From: Bacillus sp. MUM 116
GTDB lineage: Bacteria; Bacillota; Bacilli; Bacillales; Cytobacillaceae
NCBI RefSeq assembly: GCF_001866655.1
Contig: NZ_MLYR01000121.1
Span: 1 to 48,661, forward strand
Direction of reading: 5' to 3'
DNA: 48,661 nt
The translations under genes were made by a program, and so were the position numbers. Position 1 is the stretch's first letter; every line of letters starts with the position of its first letter. Below the pieces are notes generated by a model that was given only the letters and a program-made list of their open reading frames with translations, searched no databases and was not told where the DNA came from. Shown here piece by piece: positions 1 through 7,438 of the stretch.

Positions 1-72
1 AAAACAACAATCTATGCGAAAATAGCCTTTGTAAATAATAAAATTGTTAAATATTAAATATTGAGGACTTAT

Positions 73-231
73 GTGCAACAAGATAAACAAGCAAAAGAGA
101 ATTTGGATGCTAATATTAAACCAGAATTTTCTGGAACTGATGCACAAAAAGTAAAACAAGAAATTCAAAAAGATGTTATCGCGGGACAAGATGCAATGAC
201 TTCCATGGAGGCCGGAGCAATGCGTGATTAA
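73..231 (+). CDS. Small 52-residue protein, possibly spore (SASP-like)
   Basis: This short reading frame starts at GTG 73, seven bases after a GAGG ribosome site at 63-66, and ends just before a strong terminator. The product is hydrophilic and rich in Gln, Lys and Asp. Its middle (EFSGTDAQKVKQEIQKD) resembles the repeat of gamma-type small acid-soluble spore proteins (EFASETDAQQVRQQNQ), but only one repeat-like stretch is present and the rest does not match. An in-frame TTG at 61 is an alternative start but would leave no ribosome site. A spore role is a guess; the existence of the gene is better supported than the function. Confidence 0.5.
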   Translation: MQQDKQAKENLDANIKPEFSGTDAQKVKQEIQKDVIAGQDAMTSMEAGAMRD

Positions 232-258
232 AACACTACTACTTTGAATAAGTGAACA

Positions 259-297
259 CCTTATGTTGGACTAATAATCCAACATAAGGGGTTTTTT
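259..297 (+). terminator. Intrinsic terminator of the small gene at 73-231
   Basis: A perfect 12-bp stem (CCTTATGTTGGA 259-270, TCCAACATAAGG 278-289) with a 7-base loop is followed by a T run at 292-297. Confidence 0.9.
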
Positions 298-419
298 CTG
301 CTTCAAAAATGTATCGGTTAAAGAGATAATGAAGTTTAAGTAAGAGAGACAATCCTTATTTTACGTTTTTACCTTTACTAATAAATAAGTAAAAAATAAC
401 GGAGGCGCTCCCATTCTTT

Positions 420-548
420 TTATTGTTTTTTCAATTCATTAACAATTTCATTAATACGTTTTTCCACTTCATAAAGGTTCTTCTGCATCCGCTCACGCCG
501 ACTGGTCAAGACCTGCAATTCCTGTTTCAATTCCTCTGTTTTGCTCAT
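420..548 (-). CDS. Small coiled-coil protein, 42 residues, unknown
   Basis: The frame starts at ATG 548 behind a strong GGAGGGGA ribosome site (549-560 on this strand) and stops at 420. The product is almost entirely charged and heptad-like (MSKTEELKQELQVL at the start, RINEIVNELKK near the end), so it is predicted to be a single amphipathic or coiled-coil helix. No signal peptide, cysteines or membrane segment are seen. Function is not recognised. It points away from the YdeI-type gene at 736, with about 190 bases of AT-rich control region between them. Confidence 0.6.
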   Translation of the reverse strand: MSKTEELKQELQVLTSRRERMQKNLYEVEKRINEIVNELKKQ

Positions 549-676
549 GATTTCCCCTCCGGATTATGATTTATATCATATAGTATACTAACATAATAAA
601 ACATTTATAGATGGGTTTTACTGAGATAAACTTAAAAAATTTAGCTTTTTTATTATTCTTATCATAATCAAAATTA

Positions 677-712
677 TTAGAATTTGAAATTCTAACAGTA
701 AGATAATAAAAT
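677..712 (+). promoter_or_regulatory. Promoter overlapped by a perfect palindrome, upstream of the YdeI-like gene
   Basis: A -35 TTGAAA (684-689) and -10 TAAAAT (707-712) are separated by 17 bases. The -35 box lies within a perfect 19-bp palindrome, TTAGAATTTGAAATTCTAA (677-695), which is a likely operator. The palindrome does not match the 7-1-7 Per/Fur box spacing. The binding protein is unknown. Confidence 0.55.
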
Positions 713-735
713 GATAAAAAGAGAGGTAGATTAGA

Positions 736-1416
736 GTGGTCAATTCGACAAAAACAGTTGTGGAAAAACTAAATCTAACTAAATATTCTAAAAAGTTAAT
801 TCTTCAAAAACCGGACGATATGAAAGACTTTATTGAGTTAGATTATGATACATCGATTAAAAAAGATAAATATGATTTGATTTTTGCTTTTGTTTTTAAC
901 CTGGATGAATTTTCTCAGCAATTGAAGGCGGTAATTGAACAACAGTTACTTGAAGATAATGGGTACTTATATTTTGCCTACCCTAAAAAGAATAATCCGA
1001 AATATGGAGAATACATAGATCGTGACAGTTTAATTCAGGCACTCCCCACTAATGAAGATGGATATGTTTTTGATAGCAGCATTAAGTTTTCAAGAATGGT
1101 CAGCTTAAATGACGTTTTTACAGTTGTGGGGTTAAAGTCAGTGCAAAAGAAAGCCAAAAAATCCGCCGCTTCAAAAAACAGTCAATGCGTTGATGACTAC
1201 ATTGTTCACATTGAGGACATTAAACAACATTTAATAAAGAATCAGGAAATACTCGATCAATATAATCAATTAACCTTTGGCTATCAGAAAGATTGGGCTC
1301 GGTATGTTTACAGCGCGAAAAGAAAGGAAACCCAGGAAAAACGCCTGTTTGAAATGGAAACAGTGTTGGGAGAAGGGTTTAAATCAATGGAACTGTATCG
1401 ACAAAGTAAGCGATAG
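736..1416 (+). CDS. YdeI/OmpD-associated family protein
   Basis: The 226-residue protein starts at GTG 736 after a GAGAGG ribosome site. The N-terminal half (about 1-145) looks like the DUF3052-type domain, a methyltransferase-like alpha/beta fold lacking an evident cofactor loop. The C-terminal part (about 150-226) carries the YdeI/OmpD-associated helix pattern, around WARYVYSAKRKETQEKR. Family members have been linked to bacteriocin protection and envelope stress in Gram-negatives, but the biochemical activity is not established. It is monocistronic, bounded by its own promoter and the terminator at 1422-1461. Family assignment is fair; function remains open. Confidence 0.65.
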   Translation: MVNSTKTVVEKLNLTKYSKKLILQKPDDMKDFIELDYDTSIKKDKYDLIFAFVFNLDEFSQQLKAVIEQQLLEDNGYLYFAYPKKNNPKYGEYIDRDSLIQALPTNEDGYVFDSSIKFSRMVSLNDVFTVVGLKSVQKKAKKSAASKNSQCVDDYIVHIEDIKQHLIKNQEILDQYNQLTFGYQKDWARYVYSAKRKETQEKRLFEMETVLGEGFKSMELYRQSKR

Positions 1417-1421
1417 ATTTA

Positions 1422-1461
1422 GAAATAGAGTCACGATGTTTTGGTATCATGACTCTATTTT
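1422..1461 (+). terminator. Terminator after the YdeI-like gene
   Basis: A stem of AAATAGAGTCA with ATGACTCTATTT, plus inner GAT/ATC pairs, is followed by a short T-rich tail. It could also serve the convergent gene at 1515. Confidence 0.75.
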
Positions 1462-1514
1462 ATATTGGTTTAGTTAGTTTAGTTTACATAATATCATTAT
1501 GTAAAACCAAACGT

Positions 1515-2705
1515 TTATCTGACATCCTCAAACTCTCTTGCAATTCGCTCAAATGCTTCCTTTATCAGCGGCCTTGGAGACGGGATGCAAATTCTTTGAT
1601 ATGACAGCCCTTCCTCGCCAAACAGATTTCCATCTTCGAGAATAACATTTGCTTTAGTATAAATTCGCTCATGAACCTCTTCTGGAGTTAAACCGTATCC
1701 ACTAAAGTCCATCCACATGATATAAGTACCTTCGGGTATCCTTACCTTTACTTTTGGCATTCGTTCTGCTAAAAACTTTAAAACCCACTCCATTGTCCCG
1801 TCAATATATTCTTTCAGCTGCTCTAACCACTCTTCCCCCTCCGTGTATACCGCAATAAGTGCGGAAACGGTAAAAGGCGATGGTAAATGCATCCCCAATA
1901 CATTATTAAATGTTTTCCTAAGATCAGAATTAGAAATAATCACATTGGTACAATGAAGTCCCGCCACATTAAAGGTTTTGTTAATCGCAGTAAAAGTGAT
2001 AATATGATTTACATTATCAACTGCTTTGGCTATTGGTATAAATGTTTGGTCATGCCGGATAAGGTCACCGTGAATTTCATCTGCAACAATCAGTACATGA
2101 TGTTTTTGACATATATCAGCTAATTTTTGTAATTCTCCTGGTTTAAAAATTCTTCCAGTTGGATTATGCGGGTTACATAAAATAAACATCTTAGTCTTTT
2201 CTTGTTTAGCTTTCTCTTCAAAGTCTTCAAAATCAATTTGATAATACCCTTCGTCATCCGGTTTTAGCGCGTTATTCATCACTTCACGGTGATTCGCTTC
2301 AATTACTGCAGTAAAAGGCGGATAAACCGGTCTCTGGATAATAACCCCATCACCAGGATTGGTAAAAGCTTGGACTGCCTTATTTAACGCATGCACCGTC
2401 CCGGGACTATAGATCATTTCTTCTTTTTTAATATCCCAATCATGGCGTTTTTTAAACCAATGCTGAATGGCGGCAAAATACTCTTCTGGAAAAATTGAAT
2501 ATCCGAAAATTCGGTGATCAACAGTATTATGTAATGCATTGATCAAGGGCTGGGGTACAGGCAAATCCATGTCCGCGGTAAATAATGGAATCGTTTCTTC
2601 ATCATATCTGGATGTGAGCCCCATGCCTTTAATCAGCTTTTCTCCATCCCATTTTAATGAATATGTGCCTCTGCGATTGACTACTTCGTCGAAGTTGTAT
2701 TTCAT
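1515..2705 (-). CDS. patB: MalY/PatB family PLP-dependent cystathionine beta-lyase / aminotransferase
   Basis: A fold-type I PLP enzyme of 396 residues, predicted cytosolic, that cleaves C-S bonds in cystathionine or cysteine conjugates to give a thiol, pyruvate and ammonia. Visible motifs are CNPHNPTGR (about 177-185), ADEIHGDL with Asp209 for the PLP ring nitrogen, and the Schiff-base lysine Lys243 in TAINKTFNVAG, where family members usually have a Ser-Lys-Thr triad. The frame can be extended through GTG 2714 and ATG 2711, but AAAGGTG sits nine bases before ATG 2705, so 2705 is chosen. It is a single gene with palindromic control sites upstream. Substrate, and whether patB or malY is the better name, cannot be read from the sequence. 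Confidence 0.88.
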   Translation of the reverse strand: MKYNFDEVVNRRGTYSLKWDGEKLIKGMGLTSRYDEETIPLFTADMDLPVPQPLINALHNTVDHRIFGYSIFPEEYFAAIQHWFKKRHDWDIKKEEMIYSPGTVHALNKAVQAFTNPGDGVIIQRPVYPPFTAVIEANHREVMNNALKPDDEGYYQIDFEDFEEKAKQEKTKMFILCNPHNPTGRIFKPGELQKLADICQKHHVLIVADEIHGDLIRHDQTFIPIAKAVDNVNHIITFTAINKTFNVAGLHCTNVIISNSDLRKTFNNVLGMHLPSPFTVSALIAVYTEGEEWLEQLKEYIDGTMEWVLKFLAERMPKVKVRIPEGTYIMWMDFSGYGLTPEEVHERIYTKANVILEDGNLFGEEGLSYQRICIPSPRPLIKEAFERIAREFEDVR

Positions 2706-2745
2706 GAACATCACACCTTTTTAAAAATATTCTGTTAAACTTGGC

Positions 2746-2792
2746 TGTTGATTTCCACTCCAATCAACAAAGTGTATAAAATCAACGTTGAT
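2746..2792 (-). promoter_or_regulatory. Paired ATCAAC/GTTGAT palindromes upstream of patB
   Basis: Two inverted repeats share the same half-site. The first is TGTTGATT-N8-AATCAACA at 2746-2769. The second is the perfect 12-mer ATCAACGTTGAT at 2781-2792. A possible minus-strand -10 (TATACA, 2773-2778) lies between them. The arrangement suggests operators controlling the lyase gene; no -35 box is clear. Confidence 0.45.
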
Positions 2793-2934
2793 CTTTAACA
2801 CAGCATTTAAAGTAAACATTTTATATCTTTCAATAAACAAACGCATATTTTACCAAATTTACCATTAATAATTACGAGCCAATTATACTACATTTTTTAA
2901 CCCGAAAGGAATAAGTCTTTATAATGATAACAAT

Positions 2935-2964
2935 CAATAAGGTCCCCAATTTAATTTTGAGGAC
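2935..2964 (-). terminator. Probable terminator of the feo operon
   Basis: On the minus strand GGTCCTCAA and TTGGGGACC pair with one mismatch just after the last feo gene (stop at 2998). The following tail (TTATTGATTGTTA) is T-rich but not a clean T run. Confidence 0.5.
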
Positions 2965-2997
2965 CCACCCTTTTATCATAATAAACCTAATGAAAAC

Positions 2998-4371
2998 TTA
3001 TACCCACCCCAACCATTTTACAGACTGTGTAATGATAAGCGGCACAATAATCGCAATTACAGTTGGAATAAGGAAGGACATGAATGTCCATTTTTTACTT
3101 TTTGTTTCCTTATAAATATTGATTAATGTAGTACCACATGGATAATGTAACAAAGAGAATAACATCAAATTTAAGGCAGTCAACCAAGTCCAGCCGTGGT
3201 CAAGAAGAATGGCTTTTAAATCAACAAGACTGTCAACCTCTGTCAAAGAACCCGTTGATAAATATCCCATTAATAGAATCGGCAAGACAATTTCGTTTGC
3301 CGGTAAGCCCAAAATAAATGCCATCATAATGTATCCGTCTAAGCCGAGTAATTTACCAAATGGGTCCAAGAACTGGACTGCATGCATTAATATACTTGTA
3401 TCACCAATGTAGATATTCGCGAATACCCAGGTTAAAATAGCTGCTGGTGCAGCCACTTTTACTGCCCGCATTAAAACAGACCAAGATTTTGTCAAAGAAG
3501 AACGAATGACGGTATCTACTATTTTCGGTTTTCGGTATGGAGGCAGTTCCAATGTATAATGAGTCGGGATCCCTTTTAGGGCTGTTTTGGAAAGTACCCA
3601 TGAAACGAAGAAGGTAACGATGATTCCAATAAGGACAATTCCGACTAAAACCGCAGTTGTAACCAGTGATTTCATTCCACCCGTAAATCCTGCAGCCATA
3701 AATAATGAAGAAAAGACGATCAATGTACCCCAACGTCCATTACATGGAACAAAATTATTGGTCAAAATGGCGAGCATCCGTTCGCGAGGTGATTCTATGA
3801 TTCTAGTTGAAATAACAGCAGCGGCATTACAACCAAACCCCATTGCCATTGTTAGGGACTGCTTTCCATGAGCACCGACCTTTTTAAACAAACGATCCAT
3901 ATTAAAAGCAACACGGGGAAGGTACCCGTAGTTTTCCAAAAGGGCAAAAGTCGGAAAAAAGATGGCCATAGGCGGCAGCATGACGGATATGACCCAGGTG
4001 GTTCCCCGGTATAAGCCAAGGACTAACATCCCATGAAGCCAATCGGGTGCATGTAAAAAAGTAAATACCCGTGTTATATACTGCTCTGCCCACCCAAAAA
4101 ACTCTGCTATTAATGAAGAAGGGATGTTGGCTCCGGCGATGGTGATATAGAAAACCGTTCCCAACAAAATCAACATAATCGGAAAGCCAAATATGGGAGA
4201 AGTAAAAATTGCATCCAATTTTTCTGTCCGTGTATCCCTTTTCGATTTGGAATAAGAGACCCCTGCCTTACATAATTGATTACTTCGGTCGTACAAATTC
4301 TGTACAATATCATCTCTTAACTTCGCTGTTGACATCGTTTGAGCTTCATTGTATAGCTGTTCGATATTCAT
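2998..4371 (-). CDS. feoB: FeoB membrane (permease) half
   Basis: This 457-residue protein is the C-terminal, membrane-spanning part of the ferrous iron transporter FeoB. It contains nucleoside-recognition (Gate) motifs such as GFGCNAAAVISTRI and NNFVPCNGRWGT, with conserved cysteines, and many hydrophobic helices (from about residue 58 to the end). It lacks the N-terminal GTPase domain, which is encoded by the preceding overlapping gene. Its own start ATG 4371 has an excellent AAAGGGGGG ribosome site inside the end of that gene, so the split looks natural and not like a frameshift. The C-terminus ends soon after the last helix. Fe(II) import is the family role. Confidence 0.9.
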   Translation of the reverse strand: MNIEQLYNEAQTMSTAKLRDDIVQNLYDRSNQLCKAGVSYSKSKRDTRTEKLDAIFTSPIFGFPIMLILLGTVFYITIAGANIPSSLIAEFFGWAEQYITRVFTFLHAPDWLHGMLVLGLYRGTTWVISVMLPPMAIFFPTFALLENYGYLPRVAFNMDRLFKKVGAHGKQSLTMAMGFGCNAAAVISTRIIESPRERMLAILTNNFVPCNGRWGTLIVFSSLFMAAGFTGGMKSLVTTAVLVGIVLIGIIVTFFVSWVLSKTALKGIPTHYTLELPPYRKPKIVDTVIRSSLTKSWSVLMRAVKVAAPAAILTWVFANIYIGDTSILMHAVQFLDPFGKLLGLDGYIMMAFILGLPANEIVLPILLMGYLSTGSLTEVDSLVDLKAILLDHGWTWLTALNLMLFSLLHYPCGTTLINIYKETKSKKWTFMSFLIPTVIAIIVPLIITQSVKWLGWV

Positions 4372-5065
4372 TTACATCCCCCCTTTTAAGACTTAGGTAT
4401 TTTTCAATTTCACCGAGTAAAGCCTCATCGCCATCCAATAAGCGCAGGGAAACCCATCGCGAAGATACATGTTCACCGACAATCTCTCGTACTTTAGGTT
4501 CGATCTTTTCAATTCTATCTTCTATTTCCTGCGAATATTTCATTTGAACAGGATTGCAATCAATTTCCCCGGTTACAATGCGATGAATGGTATCAAGAAG
4601 CATTGGAAATCCTTTTTTGTTTCTTGCGGAAATTTTAATAACCGGCACTCCTAGTCGATTTGTAAGCAGTTGTTCGTTAATGCGTATACCTTGTTCTTCC
4701 GCCACATCGATCAAATTGATACAAATCACTACATTCTTAGTCATTTCCAAAACCTGCAGGGCAAGATTTAAATTCCGTTCTAAGGAAGTGGCATCAAGAA
4801 CTACTATTGTTACATCAGGTTTTTCAAAAACAATGTAATTTCTTGCCACCTCTTCATCCTTTGAATTTGAAAATAGTGAATAGGTTCCCGGGAGATCAAT
4901 CAATTGAAATCGGTGGCCTTTGTAGGCAACGCTGCCCTCCGCAAGCGTAACCGTTTTTCCGGCCCAATTCCCTGTATGTTGTTTTAAACCAGTTAACGCG
5001 TTAAACAACGTACTTTTACCTGTATTGGGATTTCCCGCTAAAGCAATACGATATTTATTTCCCAT
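4346..5065 (-). CDS. feoB: FeoB small GTPase half
   Basis: This 239-residue soluble protein corresponds to the cytoplasmic G-protein domain of FeoB. It shows G1 GNPNTGKST (residues about 11-19), G3 DLPGTYSLF, G4 as NLID in place of the common NxxD variants, and the SAR motif typical of G5. The remainder (about 170-239) matches the helical GDI/spacer region. The stop lies 26 bases inside the gene for the membrane half, and its start overlaps feoA by 11 bases, so the three genes are probably translationally coupled. In most bacteria both parts form one polypeptide; here GTPase and pore must associate as two subunits. Confidence 0.9.
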   Translation of the reverse strand: MGNKYRIALAGNPNTGKSTLFNALTGLKQHTGNWAGKTVTLAEGSVAYKGHRFQLIDLPGTYSLFSNSKDEEVARNYIVFEKPDVTIVVLDATSLERNLNLALQVLEMTKNVVICINLIDVAEEQGIRINEQLLTNRLGVPVIKISARNKKGFPMLLDTIHRIVTGEIDCNPVQMKYSQEIEDRIEKIEPKVREIVGEHVSSRWVSLRLLDGDEALLGEIEKYLSLKRGDVNEYRTAIQ

Positions 5066-5309
5066 TGTTTACCAGCTCCCCTTCGATTTTTGAACTTTCC
5101 TCTTTTCTTAAAGCAATGATTGTTTGACTTACACGAAATGCAATGGGATCACCAAGTGGGCTTTTCCGTACTACTTCAACCAATGCATCTTTTACAAAAC
5201 CTAAATCTAATAATCTTCTTCTTATTACTCCTTCGAGCTGAATAGAAGTGATTTTAATCATATCGCCTTTTTTTCCATCGTGTAGTTTCATAATATTAGC
5301 TGTCCCCAT
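5055..5309 (-). CDS. feoA: FeoA, ferrous iron transport accessory protein
   Basis: An 84-residue SH3-like FeoA protein, of typical length, thought to modulate FeoB activity from the cytosol. Typical family features are the IRRRLLDLGF segment followed by V.V...SPLGDPIAFRV. The start ATG 5309 has AAGGAG upstream at a rather long spacing of about 12 bases; ATG 5291 is a possible shorter start without a clear ribosome site. It is the first gene of feoA-feoB(G)-feoB(membrane). A sigma-A promoter at 5358-5386 precedes it. No convincing Fur box was recognised. Confidence 0.9.
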   Translation of the reverse strand: MGTANIMKLHDGKKGDMIKITSIQLEGVIRRRLLDLGFVKDALVEVVRKSPLGDPIAFRVSQTIIALRKEESSKIEGELVNNGK

Positions 5310-5357
5310 TATTTTTTCCCACTCCTTAAAGTTTTTCCCGCATGCAACTTTTTATTA

Positions 5358-5386
5358 ATTATATGTTGTACTCATAAATTTGTCAC
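5358..5386 (-). promoter_or_regulatory. Sigma-A promoter of the feo operon
   Basis: On the minus strand GTGACA (5381-5386) and TATAAT (5358-5363) are separated by 17 bases. Confidence 0.7.
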
Positions 5387-5417
5387 TTAATTTTGAAATA
5401 TTTCTTTTAGAAATAGT

Positions 5418-5457
5418 AAAAAAGCCCGTTTACCTATATAACGGCAAACGGGCTTTA
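5418..5457 (-). terminator. Terminator of the yurR-like gene region
   Basis: The arms AAAGCCCGTTT and AAACGGGCTTT form a strong stem. On the minus strand it ends in a T run, so it lies between the yurR-like stop at 5515 and the feo promoter and stops read-through into feo. Confidence 0.85.
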
Positions 5458-5514
5458 CAGAACTTTAATCGATTTCTTAATATTGAAAAGGATGTTCTAC
5501 TCCAAATTTAGTTT

Positions 5515-6660
5515 TCATGAAAAGTTAGTTTTGGTTTGAGGTTTTTCCAAAATTGCATTATTAACACTATAGTTACTCATATCAATCTCTGTTTGCTGTC
5601 CTGCAACTAATTTAGCGAGTTCAGCGCCAAAATACGGACCGCTTGTTAAACCAGATGACCCTAACCCATTTGCAACATAGATTCCATCCAAATCAGGCAA
5701 TGGTCCAGCTATCGGTAAAAACCCCGGGGTAAATGGACGAAAACCAACTCGAGTTTCTAGAATAGTGCTGTTGGCTAATCCCGGTGCCGTTTCTAACGCT
5801 TGGCTTAAGATTTCATTGATCCCTCCTGCAGTTATACGAGTGTCAAACCCCATATCATTTTCATGGGTAGATCCCACGACTACTCGGCCATTTTCAAAAG
5901 TAAGAATATATTGGGTATGAGGGGGCATAACAACCGGCCACGAGCTTGTATTCATATCCGGCAATTCCAGATGGACAATTTGTGCTTTTTGCGGTTTTAC
6001 GGAAAACTCGATTCCTAATGGCTCCAAAAGCTCTCTTGCCCATGCACCAGCAGTGACAATTACATGATCAGCATGGATTGTTTTCTCTTCTATGGTTATT
6101 CCAATTACTCGGTGATCTTTTTTTACAATGGAGGCGGTCCCTTTTATAAAAGTGGCTCCATTTTTGATGGCTGAATATGTAAGCGAATCTCTTAAGGCCC
6201 GTCCGTTGACGCGGGCTCCCCCACTGACATAAACAGAACCGCATTCCTCTGATAAAGGTGGAAAAAGTTTTTTCGTTTCTGCAGATGAGAGGATTTCTAT
6301 TTCCCCGATTTCCGGGGCATCTTCCCTACGCTTTCGCGCCCGCTCTGCCATTTGTTCCAGTTTGATTGTGTCTTTGTGGAGGCTGATTGCCCCAACTCGT
6401 TTATATCCGGTTTCGGTTTCACCATCGGCTTCGAGTTTTGCAATTAATTCAGGATAGTATCGCGCACCACCTTTTGCTAATTGATACCACACTTTATTCC
6501 GGCGTTGTGAAAGCCAGGGACATACAATCCCGGCTGCGGCATCCGTTGCCTGGCCGGGGTCCTTCCGGTCGACCATGATTACTTCTGCACCTAGTTTAGT
6601 TAGGTGATAAGCAGTGGATGCACCAAGAATCCCTGCTCCGATTACGATGATTTTTTGCAT
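5515..6660 (-). CDS. FAD-dependent D-amino-acid/glycine oxidase-like enzyme (YurR-type)
   Basis: A 381-residue DAO-superfamily flavoprotein. It has the N-terminal dinucleotide-binding motif GAGILG (8-13), the segment DAAAGIVCPWLSQRRN, and a C-terminal VGFRPFTPGFLPIAGP followed by GLGSSGLTSGP that closes the FAD site. These stretches closely match my recollection of B. subtilis YurR, a predicted D-amino acid dehydrogenase or oxidase of unproven substrate. The start ATG 6660 has AAAGGTG upstream. It is monocistronic; the 52-bp hairpin array begins 55 bases upstream of its start. The island of D-amino-acid-type genes at 7.4-13.5 kb follows on the same strand, which makes a role in amino-acid stereochemistry attractive but unproven. 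Confidence 0.85.
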   Translation of the reverse strand: MQKIIVIGAGILGASTAYHLTKLGAEVIMVDRKDPGQATDAAAGIVCPWLSQRRNKVWYQLAKGGARYYPELIAKLEADGETETGYKRVGAISLHKDTIKLEQMAERARKRREDAPEIGEIEILSSAETKKLFPPLSEECGSVYVSGGARVNGRALRDSLTYSAIKNGATFIKGTASIVKKDHRVIGITIEEKTIHADHVIVTAGAWARELLEPLGIEFSVKPQKAQIVHLELPDMNTSSWPVVMPPHTQYILTFENGRVVVGSTHENDMGFDTRITAGGINEILSQALETAPGLANSTILETRVGFRPFTPGFLPIAGPLPDLDGIYVANGLGSSGLTSGPYFGAELAKLVAGQQTEIDMSNYSVNNAILEKPQTKTNFS

Positions 6661-6715
6661 ATAGACACCTTTTCTCTGATTTGGATTACTCTTTTATCTA
6701 GTTACAAGTTTTTTT

Positions 6716-7094
6716 GTCGCCTATCGCCTTTATAGGCGACACTTTCAACTTGTTCCTTGTCTATTTGGTCGCCTATCGCCTTCATAGGCGATACTTTCAA
6801 CTTGTTCCTTGTCAATTTTGTCGCCTATCCCCTCTATAGGCAACATTTTCAACTCGTTCCTTGCTAATTTTGTCGCCTATCGCCTTCATAGGCGACACTT
6901 TCAACTCGTTCCTTGCTAATTTTGTCGCCTATCGCCTTCATAGGCGACCCTTTCAACTCGTTCCTTGCTAATTTTGTCTCCTATCGCCTTCATAAGCGAC
7001 ACTTTTAATTCGTTCCTTACCAATTTTGTCGCCTATCCCTTCTATAGGCGACACTTTCCAATGTTTACTCATCAGTTTTGTCCCCAATCCCACC
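6716..7094. repeat. 52-bp tandem hairpin repeat array, seven units plus a decayed eighth
   Basis: Units begin at 6716, 6768, 6820, 6872, 6924, 6976 and 7028, an exact period of 52. Each has a 9-bp inverted repeat (GTCGCCTAT / ATAGGCGAC) with a 7-base loop, then a 27-base conserved spacer (ACTTTCAACTCGTTCCTTGC followed by TAATTTT). Units 4 and 5 are nearly identical; units 3 and 6 carry stem mismatches, and a degraded eighth starts at 7080 in register. A 52-base period changes frame every unit, so the array is not coding. Spacers are alike, so it is not CRISPR. Confidence 0.95.
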
Positions 7095-7191
7095 AAAATT
7101 AACCCAGCAATACGAATCAGGATTTCTTTATAGGTTACATTATATACGAGCTTGTTTTTTTGCTCAAAAACTTCGGCGGGAGTGATGAATC

Positions 7192-7386
7192 ATGGCTAGA
7201 AACAAACTTTTGGTTCCTGGTGCAGGCAATGTTCTGGATCAAATGAAGGAGGAAGTCGCCAACGAGTTTGGAGTTCAACTTGGTGCTGATACGACCGCGC
7301 GAGCAAACGGTTCAGTGGGCGGCGAAATGACGAAGCGTCTCGTTGCATACGCTGAACAATCCTTACGAAATCAACAAGGTCAATAA
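7192..7386 (+). CDS. Alpha/beta-type small acid-soluble spore protein
   Basis: A 64-residue protein of the SspA/B family, which coats and protects DNA in the dormant spore and is degraded by the Gpr protease at germination. The family signature is clear: EFGVQLGADTTARANGSVGG (about 26-45) followed by EMTKRLVAYAEQ. The Gpr cleavage region (family EIA..F pattern) appears as VANEFGV. Length is typical. Start ATG 7192 follows GGCGGGAGTG. A sigma-G promoter is expected, but I could not pick out convincing boxes in the 100 bases upstream. Which ssp paralogue it is cannot be decided. Confidence 0.95.
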   Translation: MARNKLLVPGAGNVLDQMKEEVANEFGVQLGADTTARANGSVGGEMTKRLVAYAEQSLRNQQGQ

Positions 7387-7395
7387 CCTGTGATT

Positions 7396-7428
7396 TCAAA
7401 AAGGCTGTCCCAAATTTGGGGCAGCCTT
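7396..7428 (-). terminator. Terminator between the spore protein gene and the GNAT gene
   Basis: AAGGCTGTCCC and GGGGCAGCCTT pair with one wobble around an AAATTT loop (7401-7428). The T run lies on the minus-strand side, so it mainly ends the leftward operon. Confidence 0.8.
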
Positions 7429-7438
7429 CACAAAGAAG

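Noticed and set aside
4346..4371. Frameshift error breaking feoB
   Set aside because: The downstream frame has its own ATG with a near-perfect ribosome site, which would not be expected from a chance indel. It remains listed as something to verify.
5310..5420. Fur box in front of feoA
   Set aside because: The region is AT-rich, but no 7-1-7 inverted repeat like GATAATnATTATC could be identified.
6716..7094. CRISPR array
   Set aside because: The palindromic 25-base unit recurs regularly, but the 27-base spacers are nearly identical to each other and no cas genes are nearby.
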